Shown: in pieces, positions 7,944 through 16,533 of the stretch
Layout of the letters: each line of letters opens with the position of its first letter
How positions within the stretch are numbered: the stretch's first letter is position 1
DNA from: Propionibacteriaceae bacterium
GTDB lineage: Bacteria; Actinomycetota; Actinomycetes; Propionibacteriales; Propionibacteriaceae
Direction: 5' to 3'
DNA: 64,000 nucleotides
Assembly (NCBI GenBank): GCA_016717345.1
Contig: JADKFR010000001.1
Location: 434,001 to 498,000, forward strand
Position numbers and translations under genes: made by a program
Notes under the pieces: generated by a model
Seen by the model: the letters and a program-made list of their open reading frames with translations, nothing else
Told to the model about the DNA's origin: nothing
Database searches by the model: none

Positions 7944-9953
7944 GTGACTGTCATGAGCAATGGCGACCCGTTGGTGGGTCATGTGCTTGATGGTCGCTAT
8001 GAGATTCTCCGCAAGTTGGCTCGCGGAGGCATGGCGACCGTCTATTTGGCGTCCGATCGTCGCCTGACCCGAACGGTGGCCGTCAAGGTCATGCACGACA
8101 CCCTCGGTGACGACGCCGACTTCGTGGCCCGGTTCGACCGGGAGGCGCGGGCGGCCGCCCGACTCTCCCATCCCAACGTGGTGTCGGTGTTCGACCAGGG
8201 CATGGACGGTGGCCGCCCGTACATGGTGATGGAGTATGTCGAGGGAAGCACCCTGCGCCACGTCATCAGCCGGGAGGCCCCGATCGACCCGGCCCGGGCA
8301 CTGGATCTGCTCCTGCCCGTCATCGGAGCCGTCGCGGCGGCCCACGAAGCCGGCATCATCCACCGGGACCTGAAGCCGGAGAACGTCCTCATCTCGGATC
8401 GTGGTCAGGTGAAGGTGGCCGACTTCGGCCTGGCGCGAGCGGTGACCGCCCAGACCGCCACCGCGACCGGGATGCTGATCGGCACGGTCTCCTACATCGC
8501 CCCAGAACTCGTCACCAAGGGCAAGGCGGACACCCGCTGCGACGTGTACGCGCTGGGCGTGATCCTGTTCGAGATGCTGACCGGACGGAAGCCGCACACC
8601 GGGGACAGCCCGATCCAGGTCGCCTACAGCCACGTCCACAACGAGATCCCCGCGCCGTCCTCCCAGATGACCTCGTCCTGGCGGGATTCGCGGAATGGCA
8701 TCCCGCCCTACCTCGACGCCCTGGTCACCACGGCCGCCGCGCGCGACCCCCAGACCCGTCCCCGGGACGCCCGGGTGTTGTTCGACCACGCCAGGCAGGC
8801 CCGAGAAGCCCTCGGCCAGGGCGTGATGGACGATCCCGCGCTGACGGCCCTGATGCTGCGGACGGTCCTCGACCCGGCCGCCCAACTCACCGAACCGGTC
8901 CCCTCCCTCAGCGCCGCGGGCACCGAGGTCAGTCGGACGGCCACCCTGCGCTTCACTCCGTCCACGCCGACCAGCCCGGGCCACCCCCCGGTCGCCGACG
9001 GCATGCCGTACTACGACGACGCCCTCCCTCCTCTCACCCCGTCGGCCGTACCGGCCCAGCGACGCCAGGCGAGGCGTCGCAAGGGCGGGCTGGTGACCCT
9101 GGTGATCGTGGTGCTGCTGGCGACAGCGTTGGGCTTCGGCACCTGGTGGTTCTTCCAGGGGCGGTTCACCCCGACCCCCGACTTCGTCCAACTGACGCAA
9201 ACCAAAGCCGAGGCCCTGGCCAAGGACCACGGGCTGACGCTGCGTTTCAGCTCCGAGTATTCCGAGACCGTCCCGGCCGGACAGGTGATCCGGACCGCTC
9301 CCGTTGCCGGTGCGCCCGTCCTGCACGGTGGGACGGTGGCCGCGTTCCTGTCCAAGGGGCAGGAACGCTACCCCGTCCCGTCGATGGTCGGAATGACCGT
9401 GACCGAGGCAACCGCAGCCCTCCAAGCCGGCCATCTTGCACTCGGGGTGACCAGCGAGGTCTTCGACGACGCGGCGGTCATCGGGACCGTGGTCTCGGCG
9501 TCCTTCGAGGCAGGCAAGAAGGTGAAACCGGGAACCGAGGTGGATCTCAAAATCTCGAAGGGGCCCGCGCCGGTCGAGGTCGTCAGCTACGTCAAGAAGC
9601 CGTTCGCCGATGCCAAGAAGCACTTCGAGGCCCAGGGCCTGATCGTCGAGATGAGTCAGGAGAAGTTCCACGACACGATCCCGGCGGGCTCGGTGATTTC
9701 CCAGGACCCGAGCCGCGGCAACCTGGAGAAGGGCGACACCATCAGGTTCGTGATCTCGAAGGGCCCCGAGTTGGTGGAGGTGCCCTCGGTGTCGTACAAG
9801 AGCGTCGACGAGGCCACCCAGATCCTCGAGGACGCCGGATTCAAGGTGAAGGTGCGCCACCGGACCAAACTGCTGGACGTGGCCGCCTACACCGACCCGC
9901 CCAGCAAGAGCCTGGCCCCCAAGGGGTCGACCGTCACGATCTGGGCGGTCTGA
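7944..9953 (+). CDS. pknL: Serine/threonine protein kinase with PASTA domains
   Basis: Hanks-type membrane kinase that probably senses peptidoglycan or lipid II fragments and regulates wall synthesis and division. The 669-residue product has, in order: kinase domain (RYEILRKLARGGMATVYLAS, catalytic HRDLKPENVL near 140, DFGLA, SYIAPELVTKGKADTRCDVY), a juxtamembrane linker with the basic cluster QRRQARRRKGG, one membrane helix near 382-404 and four extracellular PASTA repeats from about 410 to the end, each finishing in a lysine-glycine or similar strand (LKISKGPA, FVISKGPE). The neighbours idsA and aroG match mycobacterial and corynebacterial pknL; the symbol rests on that synteny. PknB or PknA is less likely as no pbpA, rodA or pstP is nearby. 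Confidence 0.9.
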   Translation: MTVMSNGDPLVGHVLDGRYEILRKLARGGMATVYLASDRRLTRTVAVKVMHDTLGDDADFVARFDREARAAARLSHPNVVSVFDQGMDGGRPYMVMEYVEGSTLRHVISREAPIDPARALDLLLPVIGAVAAAHEAGIIHRDLKPENVLISDRGQVKVADFGLARAVTAQTATATGMLIGTVSYIAPELVTKGKADTRCDVYALGVILFEMLTGRKPHTGDSPIQVAYSHVHNEIPAPSSQMTSSWRDSRNGIPPYLDALVTTAAARDPQTRPRDARVLFDHARQAREALGQGVMDDPALTALMLRTVLDPAAQLTEPVPSLSAAGTEVSRTATLRFTPSTPTSPGHPPVADGMPYYDDALPPLTPSAVPAQRRQARRRKGGLVTLVIVVLLATALGFGTWWFFQGRFTPTPDFVQLTQTKAEALAKDHGLTLRFSSEYSETVPAGQVIRTAPVAGAPVLHGGTVAAFLSKGQERYPVPSMVGMTVTEATAALQAGHLALGVTSEVFDDAAVIGTVVSASFEAGKKVKPGTEVDLKISKGPAPVEVVSYVKKPFADAKKHFEAQGLIVEMSQEKFHDTIPAGSVISQDPSRGNLEKGDTIRFVISKGPELVEVPSVSYKSVDEATQILEDAGFKVKVRHRTKLLDVAAYTDPPSKSLAPKGSTVTIWAV

Positions 9954-9959
9954 CCGGCT

Positions 9960-10604
9960 TCACTGCCCGGCTTTCCAGGCTCCGGCCGCGCGGAGGTCGA
10001 CCAGCGTGGTCGGCGTCATCTCGTTCATCCGGTTGAACGCCAGGGACCAGCCACGTTCGTGCAGCAGTCCCTCATGGATGAGGAAGCCGTGCGGCGCTGC
10101 CACAGCCCTCACGAAATCGATGGTCTCCTTCATCGCAGCCCACGGGCCGTAGGCCGGAACCGCGAGCACGTCGACGCCGGCCGGCACCGCCTCCAGCGCG
10201 TCGCCCGGGTGGAACACCGTGGGCTCGCCCTCGGCCCCGATCACCAGCCCGACGTTGCCGATCCGCGGGATATCGCGGTGGATGACCGCGTGCAGGCCAC
10301 CCACGGCGGCCACCGTGACGGCCCCCAGATCGATGCTGGCATCGGCGGCCAGCGGCCGCGCACCGACCAGCGGAACCACGTCGAGCACCTGCGGTTCGAC
10401 GTAGACCGCCGCCTGCGGGTTCGCGGCGATCAGGGCGGGCACCTGGGCCGGGTCCAGATGGTCGGGGTGCAGGTGGGTGACGCAGATCGCGTCCAGATCC
10501 GTCAGCCCGTGCCAGGCGGTGGAGAAGTTCCCCGGGTCGATCAGGATCCGTCGATCCGCGATCTCCACGAGAACGGCGGAGTGGCCCAGGTGGGTGATGT
10601 TCAC
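9960..10604 (-). CDS. Metallo-beta-lactamase-fold hydrolase (UPF0173-like)
   Basis: Metal-dependent hydrolase of unknown substrate. The 214-residue product starts MNITHLGHSAVLVEIADRRI, has the metal-binding motif VTHLHPDHLD near residue 43-52, a mid-protein histidine (GGLHAVIHRDIP), the aspartate FHPGDAL and a late histidine (GFLIHEGLLHERGW). The GTG start follows a GAAGGGG site and lies 10 bp after the aroQ stop, so it is the last gene of the aroE-aroK-aroQ group. It converges on the kinase gene with 6 bp between stops. Nothing ties its substrate to the shikimate pathway. Confidence 0.85.
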   Translation of the reverse strand: MNITHLGHSAVLVEIADRRILIDPGNFSTAWHGLTDLDAICVTHLHPDHLDPAQVPALIAANPQAAVYVEPQVLDVVPLVGARPLAADASIDLGAVTVAAVGGLHAVIHRDIPRIGNVGLVIGAEGEPTVFHPGDALEAVPAGVDVLAVPAYGPWAAMKETIDFVRAVAAPHGFLIHEGLLHERGWSLAFNRMNEMTPTTLVDLRAAGAWKAGQ

Positions 10605-10614
10605 GGAGGCCCCT

Positions 10615-11058
10615 TCACTCCACGCCGGCGATGGCGTGGATCACAAAGTCCATGGCCAGGGTGTAGCCGTGCGTCCCGAAGCCGAACATGACGCCGACCG
10701 CCAGGCCGGAGAGGTAGGAGTGGCGCCGGAATTCCTCGCGGGCGTGGATGTTGGAGATGTGGATCTCGCAGAACGGCACCGCGATCGCGGCGAAGGCGTC
10801 ACGGATCGCCACCGACGTGTGAGTGAACGCACCGGGGTTGATGATGATGAACCGCGTCCCGTCCACCCGGGCGGCGTGCAGCCGATCGATGATGGCGCCT
10901 TCGTGATTGCTCTGGTAGGTGTCGACGCTGAGCCCGGCCGCTGCCCCCTGGGCGATCAGGGCCGCTTCGATCTCCGGGAGCGTCACCGTCCCGTAGACCT
11001 CGGGTTCGCGAGTGCCGAGGGTATTCAGGTTGGGGCCATTGATCACCAGGACGTCCAT
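10615..11058 (-). CDS. aroQ: 3-dehydroquinate dehydratase, type II
   Basis: Third shikimate step: dehydrates 3-dehydroquinate to 3-dehydroshikimate. The 147-residue product has the type II signatures MDVLVINGPNLNTLGTREPE, YQSNHEGAIIDRLH, INPGAFTHTSVAIRDA (with the catalytic region), EIHISNIHAREEFR. Tyr in the EVYG segment is in the usual active-site lid place. Start is the ATG of MDVLV, 4 bp after the aroK stop; upstream in-frame sequence belongs to the aroK 3' end. Confidence 0.96.
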   Translation of the reverse strand: MDVLVINGPNLNTLGTREPEVYGTVTLPEIEAALIAQGAAAGLSVDTYQSNHEGAIIDRLHAARVDGTRFIIINPGAFTHTSVAIRDAFAAIAVPFCEIHISNIHAREEFRRHSYLSGLAVGVMFGFGTHGYTLAMDFVIHAIAGVE

Positions 11059-11062
11059 GCCC

Positions 11063-11593
11063 CTACTCTCCCGCTTCCGGGGCGACCGGGTCCAGCCGCA
11101 CCACATCGGGCTCGGCCAACGCCGACGCGACGTCTTCGACGATCTGCTGGGGCGAGCGTCCGGCGACGGCCACCGTCAGGGTGGCTACGTCCCGATAGCA
11201 CTGGGCCCGTCCGGCGAAGATCTGCGCCAGGTCGGGCCGGTTCAGCAACGGACGGCTCGGGTCGCCGCCGATTCGGCGCAGGGCTTCGGTCAGCGAGATG
11301 TCCAGCAGCACCACGTCGTGGCCGGCCAGAGCCACCCGCACCGACTCCGTGGTGACGGCCCCGCCCCCCAGGGCGAGCACCCCCGACGCACCGGCCAACT
11401 GGGCCGCGATCACCCGCGCCTCGAGGTCGCGGAACCCGGCCTCGGTATAGCCCTCGAAGATGTCGGCGATGCTCAGGCCCACCGAGGCCTCGATGACGTC
11501 GTCGGAATCGGCGAACGACACCCCCAGCCGCTCGGCGAGCAGCCTGCCGACGGTCGATTTGCCCGCCCCCATGAAGCCCACCAAGACGATCAT
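11063..11593 (-). CDS. aroK: Shikimate kinase
   Basis: Phosphorylates shikimate at the 3-hydroxyl using ATP. The 176-residue product starts MIVLVGFMGAGKSTVGRLLA (Walker A GFMGAGKST), has the acidic pair ADSDDVIE, the substrate-binding GGGAVT and the lid region RPLLNRPD. Start ATG 11593 lies 6 nt after a TAGGCT box, so the gene has its own leaderless promoter inside the cluster; the GTG two codons earlier would touch the -10 box. No aroB or aroC is present in this cluster. Confidence 0.95.
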   Translation of the reverse strand: MIVLVGFMGAGKSTVGRLLAERLGVSFADSDDVIEASVGLSIADIFEGYTEAGFRDLEARVIAAQLAGASGVLALGGGAVTTESVRVALAGHDVVLLDISLTEALRRIGGDPSRPLLNRPDLAQIFAGRAQCYRDVATLTVAVAGRSPQQIVEDVASALAEPDVVRLDPVAPEAGE

Positions 11594-11599
11594 CGCCAC

Positions 11600-11605
11600 A
11601 GCCTA
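11600..11605 (-). promoter_or_regulatory. Leaderless -10 box of aroK
   Basis: TAGGCT on the minus strand, 6 nt before ATG 11593. It lies in the 48-bp gap between aroE and aroK and would drive aroK-aroQ-hydrolase. Confidence 0.65.
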
Positions 11606-11641
11606 GTGCGGCTTCGGGAGGATCCGTCCGGATCCCTGGCC

Positions 11642-12451
11642 TCAGGCGTCGAGGACTGCTCTGCCGGCTGCTCGCATCGCCTCGATCGGGGCGGGAAGGC
11701 CGGTGAACTGCTCGAACTGCCGGGCCGCCTGGGCCACCAGCAGGTCGAACCCTCCGACCACCTGCATCCCGGCTGTGGCCGCACCCCGCGCCAAGGGGGT
11801 CGGCCAGTCGGCGTACACGGCGTCGAACAACAGGCCGCTGCGGGGTCTGGTGAGGGCCTCCTCCGCGCCGGCACCCGGGGGCAGGGTGGACACCACCACC
11901 GGCTGTCCACTGGTTGCCCACTCGGCCAGGACTCCCGGCCGCACGCTCACCTGCAACTCCGCGGCGGCCGCCCAGTCGAGCAGGTCGGCCACCTGCTCAG
12001 GGCGACGAGCGTGGACGGTGACCCGGGTTGCGCCGAGTCCCTCCAGTGCCAGCAGCGCTGAGCGGGCCGTTGCCCCCGCCCCCAGCACGACCGCGTCCTG
12101 CCACCCGGACTGCCACGCCGGCCCTAGGGCGTCCATCAGCCCACCGACGTCGGTGTTGTCGGCCCGCCAACCCCCGTCGGGACGACGAGCCAGCGTGTTG
12201 CCCGCCCCTGCCCGCCGGGCCATCGCCGTCACCTCCGTGGCGACAGCGAGGCACGCCACCTTCAGCGGCATCGTGAGGCTGAGGCCGCGCCACTGCCCGT
12301 CCAGTCCGGCCACGAAGCCCGCGAGGTCTTCCGCCTCGACCCGGTGTCGTTCGTAGCTCCAGCCGTCCAGGCCCAGGGCCCGGTACCCCGCGTTGTGCAG
12401 CACCGGCGAGAGCGAATGTTCGATGGGCGAACCCAGGACGCCGGCCTTCAT
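11642..12451 (-). CDS. aroE: Shikimate dehydrogenase
   Basis: NADPH-dependent reduction of 3-dehydroshikimate to shikimate. In the 269-residue product: substrate-binding MKAGVLGSPIEHSLSPVLHN, catalytic lysine in LSLTMPLKVACLA, NTDVGG, the nucleotide fold VVLGAGATARSALLAL and a C-terminal GFDLLVAQAARQFEQFTG. The ATG overlaps the upstream stop as ATGA, so translation is coupled to the threonine aldolase. The fingerprint NADP-binding residues after the glycine loop (HARRPEQ) favour NADP. Confidence 0.95.
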   Translation of the reverse strand: MKAGVLGSPIEHSLSPVLHNAGYRALGLDGWSYERHRVEAEDLAGFVAGLDGQWRGLSLTMPLKVACLAVATEVTAMARRAGAGNTLARRPDGGWRADNTDVGGLMDALGPAWQSGWQDAVVLGAGATARSALLALEGLGATRVTVHARRPEQVADLLDWAAAAELQVSVRPGVLAEWATSGQPVVVSTLPPGAGAEEALTRPRSGLLFDAVYADWPTPLARGAATAGMQVVGGFDLLVAQAARQFEQFTGLPAPIEAMRAAGRAVLDA

Positions 12452-13494
12452 GCGCGAGCGAGGAGGCCGCCGACGATCCGGCCGGCCTCGGCGCACTGCG
12501 CAGCGGAGACGTCCAGATGTGTGACCGCCCGAGCGGCCTGCTCCCCCACGACTGACAGCAGCACGCCTTCCCGGGCGGCCGCAGCCACCACGTCCCGGGC
12601 GGGTTGCGTTCCGGTGTTCAGCACCACGATGTTGGTGTGGACGGCGGCCGGATCCACGGCGTCACCGGCCAGGGCTGCGACCTCGGCGGCGAAGCCCTGA
12701 GCCGCCATGTGGTCATCGGCCAGGCGAGCCACGTGGTGGTCGAGGGCGTAGTCCGCGGCTGCGGCCAGGATTCCCGCCTGCCGCCAGCCACCGCCGAGCC
12801 GCTTGCGCTGCCCGCGCGCCCGGGCGATCGTGGCCCCGTCCGAGACCAGCATCGAACCGACCGGGGCCCCGAGCCCCTTCGAGAAGCACACGCTCACCGT
12901 GTCGAACAATCGGCCGTAGTCGGCCAGGGACACCCCGGTCGCCACATGGGCATTCCAGAGCCGGGCCCCGTCCAGGTGCAGCCCGACGCCGGCAGCAGCG
13001 CACAGCGCGGAGACGTCGGCCAGCAGGTCCAGCGGCTGCACGGTGCCACCGCCGAAGTTGTGGGTGTTCTCCAGCGCGACCGCCGCCGTCGACACCAGGT
13101 ACGGCCCGGCATCCGGAGTGATCACCCGGGCGATCGCCGCCGCGTCGGCCACGCCGTCCGCCGACTCCCAGGTGCGCATCGTGAGCCCATGGAGGGCCGC
13201 ATGGGCTCCCATCTCGGCGCGGGCGATGTGGGCTCGGACGTCGCACACGACCTCTTCGCCGGGGCGCACCAGCGCCCACACTCCCAGCAGATTCGCCATC
13301 GACCCGGTGGGACAGTACAAGCCCGCCTCGTGGCCGAGCAGCTTCGCCACCCGAGCCTCCAACGCCAGGATCGACGGGTCCTCGCCGTAGACGTCGTCCC
13401 CCACCGGCGCCTGAGACATGGCCTCGCGCATGCCCGGGGTCGGACGGGTCAGGGTGTCACTGCGCAGGTCGATCGCTTCAGAAGTCTTCGGCAT
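12448..13494 (-). CDS. ltaE: Low-specificity L-threonine aldolase
   Basis: PLP enzyme that cleaves L-threonine or allo-threonine to glycine and acetaldehyde. The 348-residue fold-type I protein begins with EAIDLRSDTLTRPTPGMREA, and shows DDVYGEDPS, the PLP contacts HLDGARLWNA and the Schiff-base lysine in VCFSKGLGAPVGSML. It overlaps aroG upstream by 17 bp and aroE downstream by 4 bp, so it is embedded in the shikimate operon, which is an unusual partner. Members of this fold include beta-eliminating lyases, so another beta-hydroxy amino acid substrate is possible. Confidence 0.9.
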   Translation of the reverse strand: MPKTSEAIDLRSDTLTRPTPGMREAMSQAPVGDDVYGEDPSILALEARVAKLLGHEAGLYCPTGSMANLLGVWALVRPGEEVVCDVRAHIARAEMGAHAALHGLTMRTWESADGVADAAAIARVITPDAGPYLVSTAAVALENTHNFGGGTVQPLDLLADVSALCAAAGVGLHLDGARLWNAHVATGVSLADYGRLFDTVSVCFSKGLGAPVGSMLVSDGATIARARGQRKRLGGGWRQAGILAAAADYALDHHVARLADDHMAAQGFAAEVAALAGDAVDPAAVHTNIVVLNTGTQPARDVVAAAAREGVLLSVVGEQAARAVTHLDVSAAQCAEAGRIVGGLLARA

Positions 13495-14866
13495 GGAATT
13501 CCTGGATCGGGTTCACTCGCATGATCCGGCCGCTGGTCAGCCGTTCGGCGACGGTGAACGCCAATTCGAGGGATTGGCTCCGGTTCATCCGCGGGTCGCA
13601 CGCCGACTCGTAGCGGTTGGCCAGATCTGCCTCGACCAGTTCGTCGACCCCGCCGACGCACTCGGTCACGTCATCGCCGGTCAGTTCGATATGGACCCCC
13701 CCGGGCCAGGTGCCCAGGGCCTCGTGGACGTCGAAGAACCCGTTGACCTCCTCGACCACCTGGCTGAACGCCCGGGTCTTGTACCCCAGGGAGGTTTCGA
13801 AGGTGTTGCCGTGCATGGGGTCGCACACCCACGCCACCTTGCGCCCGGTGTCCTCGACCGCCCGCACGATGGGGGGCAGTGCCTCGCGGATCCGCCCGGC
13901 GCCCATCCTGGTGATGAGTGTGAGCCGTCCGGGCTCCAGGTCGGGGTCCAGACGCTCACACAGCGCGACGATGTCGGCAGGGTCGGCCGAGGGGCCCACC
14001 TTGATGCCGATCGGATTCCGCACGTGCCGCAGGAATTCCACGTGCGCCCCGTCCAACTGGCGGGTCCGTTCGCCGATCCAGACCATGTGGGCCGAAGTGT
14101 CATACGGCGTCCCGGTGCGCGAATCGATTCTGGTCAACGCGTGTTCGTACTCCAGCAACAGGGCTTCGTGGCTGGCGTAGAAGTCCACGGTGCGGAAGGA
14201 CTCGTTGTCGACCCCGCACGCCACCATGAAGGCCAGGGCACGCTCGATCTCGGCAGCCATGTTCTCGTAGCGGGCCTCGACGTTGGAGTTCCGTACGAAG
14301 TCGGAGTTCCAGGTGTGGACCGCCCGCAGGTCGGCGAAGCCCCCCTTCACGAAGGCACGCAGCAGGTTCAGGGTCGCCGCCGAGCGGTTGTACACCTCGA
14401 TCAAGCGCTGGGGGTCCGGGATCCGGTCAGCCTCGGTAAAGGGCAACCCGTTCACGGCATCCCCGCGGTAGGCCGGCAGGGTCACCCCGTCCCGGGTCTC
14501 GGTGTCCTTGCTGCGTGGCTTGGCGTACTGGCCGGCGATCCGTCCGACCTTGAGGACGGGGACCTGCGCGGCGTAGGTCAGCACGACGGCCATCGACAGC
14601 AGCACGCGCAGCTTGCCCCGGATGTTCACCGCCGTCACCGACTCGAAGGTCTCCGCGCAGTCGCCGCCCTGCAGCATGAAGGATCGGCCCGCGGCCACCT
14701 CGGCGATGCGATGCTTCAACTCGTCGCACTCGCCGGCGAAAACCAGCGGCGGACGCAACCGCAGGTCGGCCAGAGCGGCGGCGAGCGCTCCAGGATCGGG
14801 GTACGTCGGCTGCTGGGCAACCGGCAGCCGATGCAGTTCCGTCAACGCTGGAATGAGGTCGTTCAC
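13478..14866 (-). CDS. aroG: 3-deoxy-7-phosphoheptulonate synthase, class II
   Basis: First shikimate step: joins phosphoenolpyruvate and erythrose 4-phosphate. The 462-residue product is the plant-like class II type: FAGECDELKHRIAEVAAGR, FMLQGGDCAETFESVTAVNI (metal-binding cysteine), KVGRIAGQYAKPRSKD, ASHEALLLEYEHALTR, WVCDPMHGNTFETSLGYKTR and MRVNPIQEFHAEDF at the end. GTG 14866 is chosen because a TATCCT box ends 7 nt upstream, giving exactly the usual length. In mycobacteria this enzyme binds chorismate mutase; no mutase lies here. Confidence 0.95.
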   Translation of the reverse strand: MNDLIPALTELHRLPVAQQPTYPDPGALAAALADLRLRPPLVFAGECDELKHRIAEVAAGRSFMLQGGDCAETFESVTAVNIRGKLRVLLSMAVVLTYAAQVPVLKVGRIAGQYAKPRSKDTETRDGVTLPAYRGDAVNGLPFTEADRIPDPQRLIEVYNRSAATLNLLRAFVKGGFADLRAVHTWNSDFVRNSNVEARYENMAAEIERALAFMVACGVDNESFRTVDFYASHEALLLEYEHALTRIDSRTGTPYDTSAHMVWIGERTRQLDGAHVEFLRHVRNPIGIKVGPSADPADIVALCERLDPDLEPGRLTLITRMGAGRIREALPPIVRAVEDTGRKVAWVCDPMHGNTFETSLGYKTRAFSQVVEEVNGFFDVHEALGTWPGGVHIELTGDDVTECVGGVDELVEADLANRYESACDPRMNRSQSLELAFTVAERLTSGRIMRVNPIQEFHAEDF

Positions 14867-14873
14867 GCCGGTC

Positions 14874-14879
14874 AGGATA
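14874..14879 (-). promoter_or_regulatory. Leaderless -10 box of aroG
   Basis: TATCCT on the minus strand, 7 nt before GTG 14866, in the 45-bp gap after plsC. Confidence 0.6.
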
Positions 14880-14911
14880 CGCCGGGGCATCACCGGACGC
14901 CCAACCGCGGG

Positions 14912-15685
14912 TCAGCTGTTCGCTGAGGGCTTCTCCGCCGGTGGCAGCTCCGGCGCGGTCGCGCCCAGGCCCGGACGGGCCAGTTCGCGCGCACTCGCCT
15001 CGGCCTGGGACAGCGAGCCGTACTTCACCGACGATCCGTAGGCGTCGATGTAGGTCTGTCCGGACAGCGCCTGGATCGCTGCCATCACCTCGTCGGTCGC
15101 CCAGCGCAGGGTGGTCCGGTCACCGATCAGGCCGGCGTACGGCGAGAAGTCGAGCGGTCTGCCGATCACGACCCGGGGACGACGGATCCACGGGATGCCG
15201 ATCCGAGTCTTCACAGAGTGGGTGTCGAACATGGCTACCGGGATCACCGGCACTCCCGCCGCCAGTGCGATTCTGGCGACGCCGGTCTTCCCCTTGTACA
15301 GCCGACCATCAGGTGATCGGGTCCCCTCAGGGTAGATGCCCACCAAACCGCCGTTGGCGAGGACCTCCAGAACCGGCTCGAGCCCGTCCAGGCTCGCGCG
15401 GCCACCTGAGCGGTCCAGGGGGACCTGACCGACGGCCTTGAGGAACCAGGCGATGGCCTTGGAACCCGGCCCACGGTCACCCTTGAACAACTCCGCCTTG
15501 GCGGGGAACGTCACCTGCCGGCTCACCATGGACGGCAGCACGACGGTGTCCCCGGCCGCCAGGTGGTTGCTCGCCAGGATGGCGCCGCCGCTGGCCGGAA
15601 TGTTCTCCTGTCCCGACACTGTTGCCCGGAAGAGCCACTTCACGACGGGCCGGAAGAGCCCGTCCCTGAACAATCGGTAGTACAT
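14912..15685 (-). CDS. plsC: 1-acyl-sn-glycerol-3-phosphate acyltransferase family
   Basis: Membrane-associated acyltransferase that makes phosphatidic acid or acylates a related glycolipid. The 257-residue product has motif I SNHLAAGDTVVLP (NHx4D), motif II-like region PLDRSGGRASLDG, motif III VGIYPEGTRSPDG and motif IV GVPVIPVAMF. A GGAGG site lies just before the ATG, and a TAGGGT -10 box about 30 nt upstream on the minus strand. Position matches mycobacterial Rv2182c. First gene of the minus-strand run leading to the aro genes. Confidence 0.92.
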   Translation of the reverse strand: MYYRLFRDGLFRPVVKWLFRATVSGQENIPASGGAILASNHLAAGDTVVLPSMVSRQVTFPAKAELFKGDRGPGSKAIAWFLKAVGQVPLDRSGGRASLDGLEPVLEVLANGGLVGIYPEGTRSPDGRLYKGKTGVARIALAAGVPVIPVAMFDTHSVKTRIGIPWIRRPRVVIGRPLDFSPYAGLIGDRTTLRWATDEVMAAIQALSGQTYIDAYGSSVKYGSLSQAEASARELARPGLGATAPELPPAEKPSANS

Positions 15686-15777
15686 TCCAACCTCCGTAGC
15701 CCCTGTGGCAGCACCCTAGCCGCCAGAGGCGGTGGTTGGCTGGACTGGGCCAGGGCGCGACTCGACGGACCTCGCCC

Positions 15778-15783
15778 TACGAT
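15778..15783 (+). promoter_or_regulatory. Leaderless -10 box of the esterase gene
   Basis: TACGAT followed by 6 nt and ATG 15790. Confidence 0.65.
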
Positions 15784-15789
15784 GAGCGC

Positions 15790-16533
15790 ATGCAGGTACT
15801 CGAGCACGCCACGCCCTTCCATGCCGGAATCGGACGCATCGGCGTGCTGTTCTGCCACGGCTTCACCGGATCGCCCTGGTCCCTCCTGGAGTGGGCCCGG
15901 CTGACGGCTGACGCCGGCTACCGCGTAGCGCTCCCCCGCCTCCCCGGCCACGGCACCAGCTGGCAGGAGCTCAATGTCACCCACTGGCGGGACTGGTACG
16001 CGGCGGTCGAGCGTGAATACCGGGAGTTGAGTGCCGCGTGCGACCAGGTGTTCGTCGCCGGACTCTCGATGGGCGGGGCACTGGCCCTGCGCTTGGCCGA
16101 GAAGCACCCCGGAGGCGTCGCCGGCTTGATCCTGGTCAACCCCGCGGTGGTGGGCTATCCCAATACTCGGGCGATCCCCCTGCTGTCGAAGGTGCTGCCC
16201 TCGGCGAAGGCCATCGGCTCCGACATCGCCCAGCCTGGGGTGGACGAGTACAGCTACGAGCGGACGCCGCTGCGCGCTGCCCACTCCATGCTCCGGTTGT
16301 GGGCGGATGTCCGCGCCTGCCTCGACCTTGTCACGTGCCCCGTTCTGGTCTATCGCTCAACGACCGACCACGTGGTGCCGGCCGCTTCGACGCAGTACAT
16401 TCTGAGCCACATCTCCAGCGAGGAGGTGAGCGAGCAACTGCTCCATCGCAGCTACCACGTCGCCACCATGGATCACGACAAGGAAGAGATCTTCGCCGGG
16501 GCCTTGGAGTTCCTGCAACAGCATTCAGCCTGA
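15790..16533 (+). CDS. Alpha/beta-hydrolase carboxylesterase (Est30/monoacylglycerol lipase-like)
   Basis: Serine hydrolase, probably cytoplasmic, acting on short or monoacyl esters. The 247-residue product has the oxyanion-hole motif VLFCHGFTGSPWSL, nucleophile elbow FVAGLSMGGALALRL, acid residue in STTDHVVP and catalytic histidine in SYHVATMDHDKEEIF. No signal peptide. Leaderless start at ATG 15790, which excludes an 18-codon extension that would precede the -10 box. Stop overlaps the convergent lipoprotein gene by 9 bp. Confidence 0.9.
   Translation: MQVLEHATPFHAGIGRIGVLFCHGFTGSPWSLLEWARLTADAGYRVALPRLPGHGTSWQELNVTHWRDWYAAVEREYRELSAACDQVFVAGLSMGGALALRLAEKHPGGVAGLILVNPAVVGYPNTRAIPLLSKVLPSAKAIGSDIAQPGVDEYSYERTPLRAAHSMLRLWADVRACLDLVTCPVLVYRSTTDHVVPAASTQYILSHISSEEVSEQLLHRSYHVATMDHDKEEIFAGALEFLQQHSA

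Noticed and set aside
7815..9860. Long minus-strand open frame opposite the PASTA kinase
   Set aside because: Shadow of the kinase gene; the translation is His/Asp/Gly-rich without any domain.
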